DNA of 44,292 bases, taken from the NCBI GenBank assembly GCA_015655115.1, contig JAATFQ010000050.1, positions 1 through 44,292 on the forward strand. The letters run 5' to 3'. Source of the stretch: Sphingobacteriales bacterium (GTDB lineage Bacteria > Bacteroidota > Bacteroidia > Sphingobacteriales > Sphingobacteriaceae). This document shows, piece after piece, positions 23,260-33,046 of this stretch; position 1 is the stretch's first letter; every line of letters begins with the position of its first letter. The translations under genes and the position numbers were made by a program. Under the pieces are notes generated by a model. The model had not been told where the DNA came from and ran no database searches. It saw only the letters and a program-made list of their open reading frames with translations.

Positions 23260-25626
23260 TCATTCATATTTTAGGGCGTCCACAGGATTTGCTTTGGCCA
23301 CTTTAAAAGCCTGGATACTGACGGTGATTACTGCTATCAATAAGGAAATAAATAAAGCAACGGCAAAAGGCAATATCGATACAGCAACCCTGAAAGTAAA
23401 AGTGGATAGCCATTTATTGATTATAATATAGGCTACAGGTAGGGCAATTACATTCGCAGCAATCACCAGCCTTACAAAATCCTTATTGAGCATAGTCAGG
23501 ATATTCACATTACTTGCCCCTAGAACTTTACGGATACTGATCTCCTTTTTGCGTTGTTCCGCCATATACAAGACCAGTCCGAGCAATCCTAATCCGGTAA
23601 TAAAAATGGCAAAACCACCAAACCAATTGGCTATAGTACCAAGTAACCGTTCATTCTGAAACTTCTCCTCAAAGCTGTCGTCCACGAAATTCATCGTCAC
23701 CGGGAAAGCGGGATTCAGCCGTTTAGTAATTTCTTTAATCTGCACCACAGCAGCTGAAACAGATCCTGAAGTATTTAGGCGTGCTACCATCACTTCTACA
23801 AAATTCATGTCATAATCAACAATCAGGGGCTGTACCTGCTCATAAGGAGAATCCATCACGAAATCTTTCATTACCCCAATAATGGTTACTGGCCTGTCCC
23901 ATAAAGTGACGACTGTACCCACAGCATTTTTTAATCCCATAGCCTTCATAGCAGCTTCATTAATCAATACATTGGCAGTATCTGTATACTGAGACGAAAA
24001 ATCCCTGCCACCTTGCATTACTGCGCCCATTGTCTTTGCAAAATTATCACCAGCACTTCTGGCAAGAAAAACAACGGTTTGACTTTCATTCTTACCGGGC
24101 CATGTTATGCCGTCTGTATCTCCCCCGCCCTCAGTCACACTTCTTCCGAAAAAGGACACATCAGTTACTGCGCCTGACTGCAGCAGTTGATTTCTCCACA
24201 ATTCGAGTTTCGCCTTGTTGCCTAAAAGCGGCTTTTTAACATCTATTTCTACCAGGTTCTTTTGATCAAACCCTATAGGTTTATTTTTAATATAAAATAG
24301 CTGCTGATAAATTACGATAGTACAAATGATCAGGCAAACAGCAAATACGAATTGTAGTACTACCATCGCCTGCCTGAAAGATAAGGAGGAACCAGCCGCA
24401 ACTTTATTTCCTTTCAATACCTGAAGCGGCGAAAATGAGGATAGATAGAACGCGGGGTAGCTGCCTGCAATTAGGCCAGTAAACAGAGTAAGCCCGAGAA
24501 AGGTGATCCACAATCTCCAATCACTGTAATTAATCTTTAAGGAGATATCCAATAAACCATTAAAGTATGGAAGGCTGATTTCCATCAAAAAAAATGCAGA
24601 CACCATTCCCAGAGCAGCGAGCAAAAGAGACTCCAACAGGAACTGGCCAATAAGCGCTTTTCTGGAAGATCCGATTGTTTTACGCACACCCACTTCTTTT
24701 GCCCGTTTTTCCGATCTGGCAGTAGAAAGGTTCATGAAGTTTACACAGGCTATTAACAAAATGGATACTGCAAGTACAAAAAATATTCTTACCTGCTCAA
24801 TCTGTCCTCCAACAGATTTCCCATTTTCGAACTTACTGTATAAATGCCATTTTGATAAGGGATGAAGTGAATAGCCCGAAAAATCATCTTTATAATGATT
24901 ATGGAATACCGCATTAACCGCTGCATTTGCTTTCAGGTAATCCCAGCCGCTTTGCAACTGCACCAGGGTAATACAGAAATTGCCACTCCAGCCCACCTGG
25001 TTTAAATCCTGATCCCGTTTTAACCATAAGCCCCATGGCATCACATAGTCGAATTTCAAACTGCTATTTGAAGGTATATCTGCAATCACGGCTTCCACTT
25101 TCAACAGATCTTCATTTTGTAGTCTGACCGTTTTGTTGATTGGGTCCTCATTGCCAAATAAGCGCTTAGCAAATGATTCTGTGAGGATCACTACATTGTT
25201 CTTCTTTAAAACCTGGCTCGGATTGCCCCTTATAAACTTATAATCCTCTATTTTCAGGAATTGCGGATCTGCATAGATACCATTATTAGTAAATGCCCTG
25301 TCTCTATAACTGATCTGTTTTTGCTGTACATAACTAATATGAGAAACTTTAACCACGCCTGGGATTTTACTGCCAATTTCATCTGCCAGCACCCCAGGCG
25401 TATAACGTGCACTTAATATCCCTGTACTGGAGCCTACATGATGATAAACAATATACGTATCTTCATAATTTTTTGATTGCTTGTCATACCCAAATTCATA
25501 CGCTACATACAACAATAAAATCATGCAGCTCGCCAAACCTATTGCCAATCCACCGACATTGATTACTGTAAAGCCTTTATTCTTCCAAAGGTTCCTGACG
25601 GCGATTTTAAAGTTTAACCTGAACAT
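23260..25626 (-). CDS. FtsX/MacB-like ABC permease, copy 5 of the array
   Basis: The 788-residue protein has helix 1 at about 20-42. The first periplasmic domain runs to about 280 and contains NNVVILTESFAKRLFGNEDP, a MacB core-domain hallmark. Three helices follow, with coupling segment EKRAKEVGVRKTIGSSRK, then a fifth helix (FRQAMVVLQFVFAVCLIIC), a second periplasmic domain, and a final three-helix block with EQRKKEISIRKVLGASN. The tail is NPVDALKYE. It forms a subgroup with copy 4 and the copy 6 pseudogene. The segment from just before the ATG into codon 15 is almost base-identical to the start of copy 6, a sign of recent duplication or gene conversion. Confidence 0.92.
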   Translation of the reverse strand: MFRLNFKIAVRNLWKNKGFTVINVGGLAIGLASCMILLLYVAYEFGYDKQSKNYEDTYIVYHHVGSSTGILSARYTPGVLADEIGSKIPGVVKVSHISYVQQKQISYRDRAFTNNGIYADPQFLKIEDYKFIRGNPSQVLKKNNVVILTESFAKRLFGNEDPINKTVRLQNEDLLKVEAVIADIPSNSSLKFDYVMPWGLWLKRDQDLNQVGWSGNFCITLVQLQSGWDYLKANAAVNAVFHNHYKDDFSGYSLHPLSKWHLYSKFENGKSVGGQIEQVRIFFVLAVSILLIACVNFMNLSTARSEKRAKEVGVRKTIGSSRKALIGQFLLESLLLAALGMVSAFFLMEISLPYFNGLLDISLKINYSDWRLWITFLGLTLFTGLIAGSYPAFYLSSFSPLQVLKGNKVAAGSSLSFRQAMVVLQFVFAVCLIICTIVIYQQLFYIKNKPIGFDQKNLVEIDVKKPLLGNKAKLELWRNQLLQSGAVTDVSFFGRSVTEGGGDTDGITWPGKNESQTVVFLARSAGDNFAKTMGAVMQGGRDFSSQYTDTANVLINEAAMKAMGLKNAVGTVVTLWDRPVTIIGVMKDFVMDSPYEQVQPLIVDYDMNFVEVMVARLNTSGSVSAAVVQIKEITKRLNPAFPVTMNFVDDSFEEKFQNERLLGTIANWFGGFAIFITGLGLLGLVLYMAEQRKKEISIRKVLGASNVNILTMLNKDFVRLVIAANVIALPVAYIIINKWLSTFTFRVAVSILPFAVALFISLLIAVITVSIQAFKVAKANPVDALKYE

Positions 25627-25698
25627 ATAAAAAAAGTTTTAACAACTTGTCCTCATTTATAAATTAATAAGCGTATTGAATTGATATCACTTTCCTAC

Positions 25699-28062
25699 CT
25701 ATTCATATTTTAAAGCATCCACCGGATTAGCCTTCGCAACCTTAAACGATTGCACGCTTACCGTCAAAATTGTGATCAGCACGCAAACAGAAAAAGCAAT
25801 AGCAAAAGGAAGTATGGAAATAGCCACCCTGAATGGATATCGCGCAAGCCAGTTGTTGATGATCATATACCCCAAAGGGAAAGCAATTACATTGGCAATC
25901 AATACTAGCTTAATGAAGTCTTTATTTAATAAGATTAGAATATTTGCAGTATCAGCACCCAGCACTTTACGAATGCTGATCTCCTTTTTGCGTTGTTCGG
26001 CCAGGTATAAAGCAAGCCCCAACAATCCCAGTGACGAGATGAAGATGGCGAAACCACCAAACCAATTGGATAAAGCACCCAGAACCTTTTCACTATTAAA
26101 TTTCGCCTCAAACTTCTCATCAATAAATTTTAAATCAACAGGGTAGTCCGGGTTTAATGCCAGTACTTTTTCATTGATAACCTCCACAGCTTTGCTCAGG
26201 TTTTTGCTTGCATCAATCCTGATCAGTATAGTTGAAGCATCGGCGGGCGAGTAACCTATAATTGTAGGCATTTGTGGAGAATAGGGAGATGCTGACGCGT
26301 AATTTTCAAGGATACCTACTACAGTAACCGGACTACCATTCCATATCAATTTCTGACCTAAAGGCCGTTTTATACCCATAATTTTCACGAGCGATTCATT
26401 GATCAGCACATTTGCAGAATCAGCATGGCCTACTTCAAAATCCCTGCCTGCAAGTACCTTCAAGGCTCCCGTTTTTACAAAATCATGCCCAATAAGCTCG
26501 AAATCGATCAATACCTGAGAGTTAGGATCTTTTCCCGGCCATTGTACTCCATACCCATTGCTCCCTCCATTTGTAAAAGAGGTCGATGAAGTGGTTATGC
26601 TGCCAACAACACCAGATTTTATCAATTGGTCTTTTAACAGTTCATATTTTGCCACTTTATGTAATTCTCCCTGCACAGGTATTTCTACGAGGTTATTTTT
26701 ATCAAAACCCAAGGGCCTGTTTTTAACATAATTAAGCTGCTGATAAATTATAGTAGTACATATGATCACACACGCAGCAAAGACAAACTGGAATACGACA
26801 AGGAACTTCCTGATGGATAATGAGGAGTTCCCAGCAATCGTAAAACCTTTTAACACTTTTATAGGATCAAATGATGATAGATAAAAAGCGGGATAACTGC
26901 CCGCAATAACGCCCGTAAGCAGTGTTAGTCCCAAAAATACAGACCAGAACGTCCATGCCATATAATCGATCTTCAGGCTAATCCCTATTAGTCCGTTAAA
27001 ATACGGAAGCATAATTTCCAGCAGGATAAATGCCACCAGCATACTGATCAGTGACAGCAAAATAGATTCCATCATAAACTGACCAATCAAATTATTCCTT
27101 GACGATCCTATCGCCTTACGCACGCCTACTTCCTTCGCCCTTTTTTCGGAGCGTGCCGTAGACAAGTTCATGAAATTAATACATGCAATTAAAAGGATGC
27201 AAAATGCTAAAAAGAAAAACACCCGCAGCATCTGGATCCCGCCACCTACAGATTTCCCATTTTCGAATACATTATACAAATGATATTTTGATAGCGGTTG
27301 TAAAATCGATTCGCTGATGGCATCTTTTTCGTGTGCCTTTATCATGCCTTTCAATTGTGCACTGGCTTTATCCAAAAAACTATTATCCTGCAATTGTACA
27401 ATGGTACGGCAAAAATTATTTCCCCAGCCTCCCTCTTTTACCCACTGGTTCATTTTTTCATTTAATGCCCAGGGCATCAGGTACTCAAACTGGATGCTGG
27501 TATTTCGCGGAACATCAGCAATAACCCCTTCCACTGTCAACAATTCAGTATTGTCCAGTTTAATAGTTTTATTTATCGGATCTACGTTTCCAAACATAGA
27601 ACGCGCAAGGGTCTGAGTAAGGACCACTGAATTGGGATTTTTCAGAAACGTTTTACTGTTGCCCTTGAGTACCTTATACGGGAATATTTTAAAAAAATCA
27701 GCATCGGCAAAAACCCCAAATTTTTTAAAGTTGTTCCTGTTATAACTAATCAGTTTATTCCCGGAATACGCTACGCGTGACAGATTTGCTATCCCGGGTA
27801 TCTCCGCTTTCATTGTAGGCCCAAGGATACCTGGAGTGGCGTCAAAACTGAACACCTTATTGTCGGCCTTCTGGTTATTATAAACAACATAGCTTTCTTT
27901 ATAACTGCTGAATTGCTTATCAAACCCCCATTCATACGATATATATAACAAAAGAACCATGCAACTGGCTAAACCTAGTGCCAGCCCCCCAACATTAATT
28001 AAGGTAAAACCTTTGTGTTTCCACAAATTCCTTAATGCTATTTTAAAATTCAGTTTAAACAT
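25699..28062 (-). CDS. FtsX/MacB-like ABC permease, copy 4 of the array
   Basis: The protein is 787 residues with the same two-half design. It starts MFKLNFKIALRNLWKHKGF, and helix 1 contains GGLALGLASCMVLLLYI. The coupling segments are EKRAKEVGVRKAIGSSR and EQRKKEISIRKVLGAD, and the tail is NPVDALKYE. The GSYPAFYLSSFDPIKVLKG stretch after helix 4 is the loop shared by copies 1-5. It is closest to copy 5 (shared YFNGL and YIINNWL/IIINKWL segments). It lies 65-72 bp from its neighbours, so it is part of one transcription unit. The substrate is unknown. Confidence 0.92.
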   Translation of the reverse strand: MFKLNFKIALRNLWKHKGFTLINVGGLALGLASCMVLLLYISYEWGFDKQFSSYKESYVVYNNQKADNKVFSFDATPGILGPTMKAEIPGIANLSRVAYSGNKLISYNRNNFKKFGVFADADFFKIFPYKVLKGNSKTFLKNPNSVVLTQTLARSMFGNVDPINKTIKLDNTELLTVEGVIADVPRNTSIQFEYLMPWALNEKMNQWVKEGGWGNNFCRTIVQLQDNSFLDKASAQLKGMIKAHEKDAISESILQPLSKYHLYNVFENGKSVGGGIQMLRVFFFLAFCILLIACINFMNLSTARSEKRAKEVGVRKAIGSSRNNLIGQFMMESILLSLISMLVAFILLEIMLPYFNGLIGISLKIDYMAWTFWSVFLGLTLLTGVIAGSYPAFYLSSFDPIKVLKGFTIAGNSSLSIRKFLVVFQFVFAACVIICTTIIYQQLNYVKNRPLGFDKNNLVEIPVQGELHKVAKYELLKDQLIKSGVVGSITTSSTSFTNGGSNGYGVQWPGKDPNSQVLIDFELIGHDFVKTGALKVLAGRDFEVGHADSANVLINESLVKIMGIKRPLGQKLIWNGSPVTVVGILENYASASPYSPQMPTIIGYSPADASTILIRIDASKNLSKAVEVINEKVLALNPDYPVDLKFIDEKFEAKFNSEKVLGALSNWFGGFAIFISSLGLLGLALYLAEQRKKEISIRKVLGADTANILILLNKDFIKLVLIANVIAFPLGYMIINNWLARYPFRVAISILPFAIAFSVCVLITILTVSVQSFKVAKANPVDALKYE

Positions 28063-28127
28063 CTCCGTCCAGATTATAAGTTAGAATTGATATTTTATAT
28101 ATTATACAGTAATTGATCATGAAAGGG

Positions 28128-30500
28128 TTATTCATATTTCAGTGCATCTACAGGATTGGACGTTGCAGTCTTGTAGGCCTGGAAACTCACTGTTAAAAAA
28201 GCAATCATTAAAGTCCCCATTGCAGCAACTAATACAATCCACCAGGAAATATCAGTATGGAATTCGAACCGCTGCAACCATAGTCCCATACAGTAATAGG
28301 CAAGAGGTACTGCAATTACAATAGCCACAACAATCATCTTAATGAACGAGAGCGACAGGAGCTGCATTAAACTATATACAGACGCACCCAATACTTTTCT
28401 TACACCAAACTCTTTAGTGCGCTGTTCGGCACTATAAGCAGCAAGGCCAAACAGCCCTAAGCAGGAAATGAAAATCGCCAGTCCCCCGAATAGATTGGAT
28501 AATATCCCCAGGGTCTTTTCTTTCTGGAATAAATTGCTGTAACTGGCATTGGTAAAAGTAATTTCTACGGGATAGGCGGGATTCACTTCTTTAGTTATAC
28601 TTTCAATCGTCGCCAGGTTTTGCTGTAGATTCTTGTCGGGGTTCAATCTCATAACGACTGTATTAGCCCAATTTTTGTCGAACACCACCACCATTGGGTT
28701 ATTGGATTTATATGGAGAATCGTAGATATAATCCTGAAAGACACCAACAATTGTCTTTTGATCGCCCGACTTTGTAATCACCTTTCCGATAGGATCTTTC
28801 AACCCCATTAATTTGAGTGCCGAGGAGCTGAGCAGTATCCCGGCAGTATCGGATGCATATTGCTCAGAAAAATCTCGGCCTTGTAACAATTTCAACCCTG
28901 AAGTTTTAACAAAATCATAAGTTGTAGCAACGCCATTGAACATGACCGAATTTTCTGCCTGGGCCATCCCTGGCCATTTCATACTATTAAAGTTATTATT
29001 GCGATGTATCAGGCTGGAGTTCGATTGATACATACTGGTTACGGCACCAGATTTGATCAACTGACTTTTGAGTACTTCGAATTTACCTTTCAGCTCTCCG
29101 TCTTGCGGCATTTCTACCAATGCATTTACATCAGCACCAATAGGTCTGTTTTTAATAAACTGTATCTGCTTATAAATTACCAGCGTCGCAATAATCAGTA
29201 TAATGGTAAAACAAAACTGGCCAATGATCAGTACCTGCCTTAAACTAACAGAAAAGAACTGCCTGCTTGTAACTTTTCTCTTCAGTGTTTGAATAGGATT
29301 GAATGAGGATAAGTAAAATGCAGGATAACTACCAGAAATCAGTCCGGTAAGCAGAACAATTCCCAGTATGCCTAACCAGCTATAGTTATTGAAATAGGCT
29401 ACGCTCAGCTTAATATTTAAAAGATTATTAAATGCGGGAATGGAAATTTCCAGCAAGACAACGGCAATGATCACACTCACCAGTGTTAACACCATAGATT
29501 CGGTTAAAAATTGTATAATTAACGAACTGCGTGTGGCGCCGATTGTCTTCTTAATGCCAACCTCCTTCGCACGTCTTTCAGACTTCGCTGTGGCCATATT
29601 CATGAAATTGATGCAGGCGATAAGCAAAATGCCGAATGCCAGTCCCATAAACAACCAGATCTGCTCAATAGCCCCTCCCACGCTTTTACCATTTTCAAAC
29701 TTCCCATATAAATGAAGCTTGCTCAACGGGAAAAGGAAATGCGGTTGTGATGTTCCCCGTTGATTTTTCTTTACCAGTGCATCTATTTTTTGATTCACCA
29801 GCCCCAGATCAGCCTGCGCGTCAAGCTTCACCAAAGTCACGAAGCTGTAGTTGCTCCAGTTCAAATCCCTCGCACCTTCATCCATCATTTCATAAAATGA
29901 CCATGGCATTAAATAATCAAATTTATTCGAGCTATTATCTGGCAGATCTTTGACCACTCCTGTAACGGCAAGATCCATCTTGTCCTGAAAACGCACCGAT
30001 TTATTCAATACATCAACAGTTCCGAATAATATTTTAGCGGTAGTCTCCGTCAGGATAACCGACCTCGGATTACTTAAAGCCATTTTTGGGTCGCCAGATA
30101 TAAATTGATAGTCGTACATCCTAAGGATATCCGGCTCAGCAAATTTAGCGTCTCTTTTAAAGCTGTTTGTTCCATTGGCAATTAAACGTTTCATGCCATA
30201 GCTCATGCGGCTCAGGTTTTTAATTTCAGGGATTCCCTGTCTCAGCAGCGGGCCTAAGGCTGTAGTTGTACCATCAAATGTCATCGCGATCTTACCACTG
30301 TCGTCCTGGATATTCGTCATGGCCATATATACCTGATCAGCGTCTTTAGATTGCCGGTCGAAACTCCACTCATATGACACGTAAATCAGCAATAACAGGC
30401 AGGCAGCTAATCCGATAGCCAGTCCGCTAACATTGATGAAAGAAGAAATCTTGTTCTTCCACAGGTTTCGTAAGGCTATTTTTAAATTGAGCTTAAACAT
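28128..30500 (-). CDS. FtsX/MacB-like ABC permease, copy 3 of the array
   Basis: The protein is 790 residues and begins MFKLNLKIALRNLWKNKISSFINVSG. It belongs with copies 1 and 2, sharing SYEWSFDRQ, FGTVDVLNKSVRFQDK, FLMGLAFGILL-type helix 2 and the coupling segment SERRAKEVGIKKTIGATR. The C-terminal block has EQRTKEFGVRKVLGASV and ends NPVDALKYE. It is more diverged from copies 1 and 2 in both periplasmic domains than they are from each other. It seems to be an older duplicate within the same subgroup. Confidence 0.92.
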   Translation of the reverse strand: MFKLNLKIALRNLWKNKISSFINVSGLAIGLAACLLLLIYVSYEWSFDRQSKDADQVYMAMTNIQDDSGKIAMTFDGTTTALGPLLRQGIPEIKNLSRMSYGMKRLIANGTNSFKRDAKFAEPDILRMYDYQFISGDPKMALSNPRSVILTETTAKILFGTVDVLNKSVRFQDKMDLAVTGVVKDLPDNSSNKFDYLMPWSFYEMMDEGARDLNWSNYSFVTLVKLDAQADLGLVNQKIDALVKKNQRGTSQPHFLFPLSKLHLYGKFENGKSVGGAIEQIWLFMGLAFGILLIACINFMNMATAKSERRAKEVGIKKTIGATRSSLIIQFLTESMVLTLVSVIIAVVLLEISIPAFNNLLNIKLSVAYFNNYSWLGILGIVLLTGLISGSYPAFYLSSFNPIQTLKRKVTSRQFFSVSLRQVLIIGQFCFTIILIIATLVIYKQIQFIKNRPIGADVNALVEMPQDGELKGKFEVLKSQLIKSGAVTSMYQSNSSLIHRNNNFNSMKWPGMAQAENSVMFNGVATTYDFVKTSGLKLLQGRDFSEQYASDTAGILLSSSALKLMGLKDPIGKVITKSGDQKTIVGVFQDYIYDSPYKSNNPMVVVFDKNWANTVVMRLNPDKNLQQNLATIESITKEVNPAYPVEITFTNASYSNLFQKEKTLGILSNLFGGLAIFISCLGLFGLAAYSAEQRTKEFGVRKVLGASVYSLMQLLSLSFIKMIVVAIVIAVPLAYYCMGLWLQRFEFHTDISWWIVLVAAMGTLMIAFLTVSFQAYKTATSNPVDALKYE

Positions 30501-30566
30501 ATTATAGATTTTAAATTTAACCGATCGTATTCCTTTTGTTCAACAGATATGATAGTGTCAACCCCA

Positions 30567-32945
30567 TCACTCATATTTTAATGCTTTCACAGGGTTTGCT
30601 TTTGCTGCTTTAAAGGCCTGGAAGCTTACCGTAAACAATGCGATAACTATAGTTCCGGCTGCAGCCAGTAAGATGACTATCCAGCCTAGCGAAGTATGAA
30701 ATTCAAATCCCTGCAACCATTTATTCATTAGATACTGAGCTACAGGAACTGAAATTAGGATAGCTACCACAACCATTTTTAAAAAGCTTAATGACAGCAA
30801 TTGCATGAGGCTAACAACAGACGCACCCAGCACTTTCCTTACCCCTATCTCTTTTGTACGTTGCTCAGCACTGTACAACGCTAGACCGAATAAACCTAAA
30901 CACGAAATAAAAATCGCCAGTCCCCCGAAAAGGTTAGACAGTATGCCCAGCACCTTCTGCGATTTCAGCTTTTCTGCATACAGCTGATCTACAAAGTTCA
31001 CTTCTACAGGATAGGCAGGATTAATTTCTTTAGCAATCCGCTCAATAGTGGCGATATTGTCCGCAGCAGGATTAGCCTTATTGAGCCGCATGGTCACCAA
31101 GCTGCTCCATTTAGGATTGAAAGCTACTAACATGGGCCTGTCCGTATTGAATGGCGAGCCCCAGATAAAGTCTTCAAATACCCCTACTACAGTACTCTTT
31201 ATACCACGGTACACTACTGTTTTACCTACAGGGTCTTTCAGGTTCATCTTTTTGATGGCTGATGCACTGAGCATCACGGCAACACTGTCTGAGGCAAAGT
31301 GTCTCGAAAAATCGCGTCCGGCAATCAGTTTCACACCCGAGGTTTTTATAAAATCATATGTTGTAGCAAGCTGATTGAAGGTCATTTGCTTATCTGCCTC
31401 TGCCATACCCGGCCACTCTAGCCCCCAAAAACTGGAGCCATCACTAGACAGCGTGCGTGAAGATTGATATATCGAAGTTACTGCTCCCGATTGCAGCAGT
31501 TTAGTCCGCAGCAATTCAAATTTTGTTGCCAGTTCTCCATCCTGCGACATTTCTACCAGGTCATTGATCTGATAGCCAACCGGCCTGTTTTTAATAAATT
31601 GTAGCTGCTTATAGATAACGGTGGTAGCTATAATTAAGATGATGGCAAAGCTGAACTGCCCTATAACAAGCACCTGCCTAAGTCCGACAGCTTGTAAGCC
31701 ACGTTTCATATTTTTCTTTTTAAGCACCTGTACCGGACTAAAAGAAGACAAGTAAAAGGCCGGATAACTCCCGGCAATAAAGCCTGTCAGCAACACCACG
31801 CCAAGCAGGCTTATCCACACGTAGGGATTGGAATAGGTTATTCCCATTTCAATACCCAAAAGGTTATTAAACAGGGGAAGGCATATTTCAATCAGTACAA
31901 TGGCCATTATCGCACTGCAAAATGTTAGCACTAAAGATTCCATCATAAACTGGCTCACCAGGCTGCCCCGTGTAGCACCAATAGTCTTTTTAATACCCAC
32001 TTCTTTTGCCCTTTTCTCTGATTTGGCCGTAGCCATATTCATAAAATTGATACAGGCAATGAGCAAAATACCAATAGCAAGGCCCATAAATAAACGGACC
32101 TGCTCAATGCGCCCTCCGGTACTCAGTCCTTTTGCAAAATTGCCATACAAATGCAGTTTACTATACGGAAACAGGAAGGGAGTAGAAGTAGCACCGTAGT
32201 GATCAGAATTCTTCCTGATCAGGTCTTTTATATTCCTGTTAAATTGAGCAACATCTGTTCCGGGCTCAAGTTTCACCAGGGTAATCCAGCTATAATTGGT
32301 CCAGGCCGGAGATTTTACCCAGTCATTTTGTATCTCATACAACGACCATGGCATCAGAAAGTCGAAATTTGATGAGGTATTATTTGGCAAATCAGCAACT
32401 ACACCTGTGATTTTGAGATTTATCTTGTCTTCATACTTAATCCCTTTATTCAGCACATCAGTAGTGCCAAACAGAAGCTTCGCCATAGTCTCCGTAATCA
32501 CCACATTGTTCGGTGCACTCAGCGCTGTTTTTTTATCTCCCGATAGAAAGGTCATCTCCAGGATCTCCAGGAAATCAGGATCTACGAAACGTGATTTCTT
32601 TTTAAAGCTTTTCGTACCATTAGCAATTAAGGTCTGGTCATCCCATGAAAACCTTGCCGCAGCTTTCACAGCCGGGTAATTCTGTTTGAGTGCTGGCCCG
32701 ATCATGTTACCACTAGTGCGCGCTGTTCCTTCTACGTTCCCATTCAGGTCACTCACATTCGTCAACACCTGGTAAATATCAACGGTACTTTTTCCCTGTT
32801 TATCGTAACTCCACTCGTATGAAACATAAATCAGCAATACCAGGCAGGCGGCAAGGCCTATCGCCAGCCCACTTACATTGATAAAAGAAGAAGTTTTGTT
32901 TCTCCAGAGATTTCTGAGGGCTATTTTAAAATTGAGCTTAAACAT
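30567..32945 (-). CDS. FtsX/MacB-like ABC permease, copy 2 of the array
   Basis: The protein is 792 residues and very similar to copy 1 along its whole length. In the first 60 residues only about nine differ. It has helix 1 (21-42), a first periplasmic domain with DPDFLEILEMTFLSGDKKTALSA, coupling segments EKRAKEVGIKKTIGATRGS and EQRTKEIGVRKVLGASV, and tail NPVKALKYE. The differences from copy 1 gather in the periplasmic loops and the tail residue (Lys for Asn). That is what a recent tandem duplication with some specialisation would look like. Confidence 0.92.
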   Translation of the reverse strand: MFKLNFKIALRNLWRNKTSSFINVSGLAIGLAACLVLLIYVSYEWSYDKQGKSTVDIYQVLTNVSDLNGNVEGTARTSGNMIGPALKQNYPAVKAAARFSWDDQTLIANGTKSFKKKSRFVDPDFLEILEMTFLSGDKKTALSAPNNVVITETMAKLLFGTTDVLNKGIKYEDKINLKITGVVADLPNNTSSNFDFLMPWSLYEIQNDWVKSPAWTNYSWITLVKLEPGTDVAQFNRNIKDLIRKNSDHYGATSTPFLFPYSKLHLYGNFAKGLSTGGRIEQVRLFMGLAIGILLIACINFMNMATAKSEKRAKEVGIKKTIGATRGSLVSQFMMESLVLTFCSAIMAIVLIEICLPLFNNLLGIEMGITYSNPYVWISLLGVVLLTGFIAGSYPAFYLSSFSPVQVLKKKNMKRGLQAVGLRQVLVIGQFSFAIILIIATTVIYKQLQFIKNRPVGYQINDLVEMSQDGELATKFELLRTKLLQSGAVTSIYQSSRTLSSDGSSFWGLEWPGMAEADKQMTFNQLATTYDFIKTSGVKLIAGRDFSRHFASDSVAVMLSASAIKKMNLKDPVGKTVVYRGIKSTVVGVFEDFIWGSPFNTDRPMLVAFNPKWSSLVTMRLNKANPAADNIATIERIAKEINPAYPVEVNFVDQLYAEKLKSQKVLGILSNLFGGLAIFISCLGLFGLALYSAEQRTKEIGVRKVLGASVVSLMQLLSLSFLKMVVVAILISVPVAQYLMNKWLQGFEFHTSLGWIVILLAAAGTIVIALFTVSFQAFKAAKANPVKALKYE

Positions 32946-33046
32946 TTCATGGAATTTTAATTGAGGATATTACTTTAATTCAAAGGCCTTATATTGTCAG
33001 TTGCTTTCTTTATTTATCTGCATTGCGCAATCTCTTTTCAAAACAA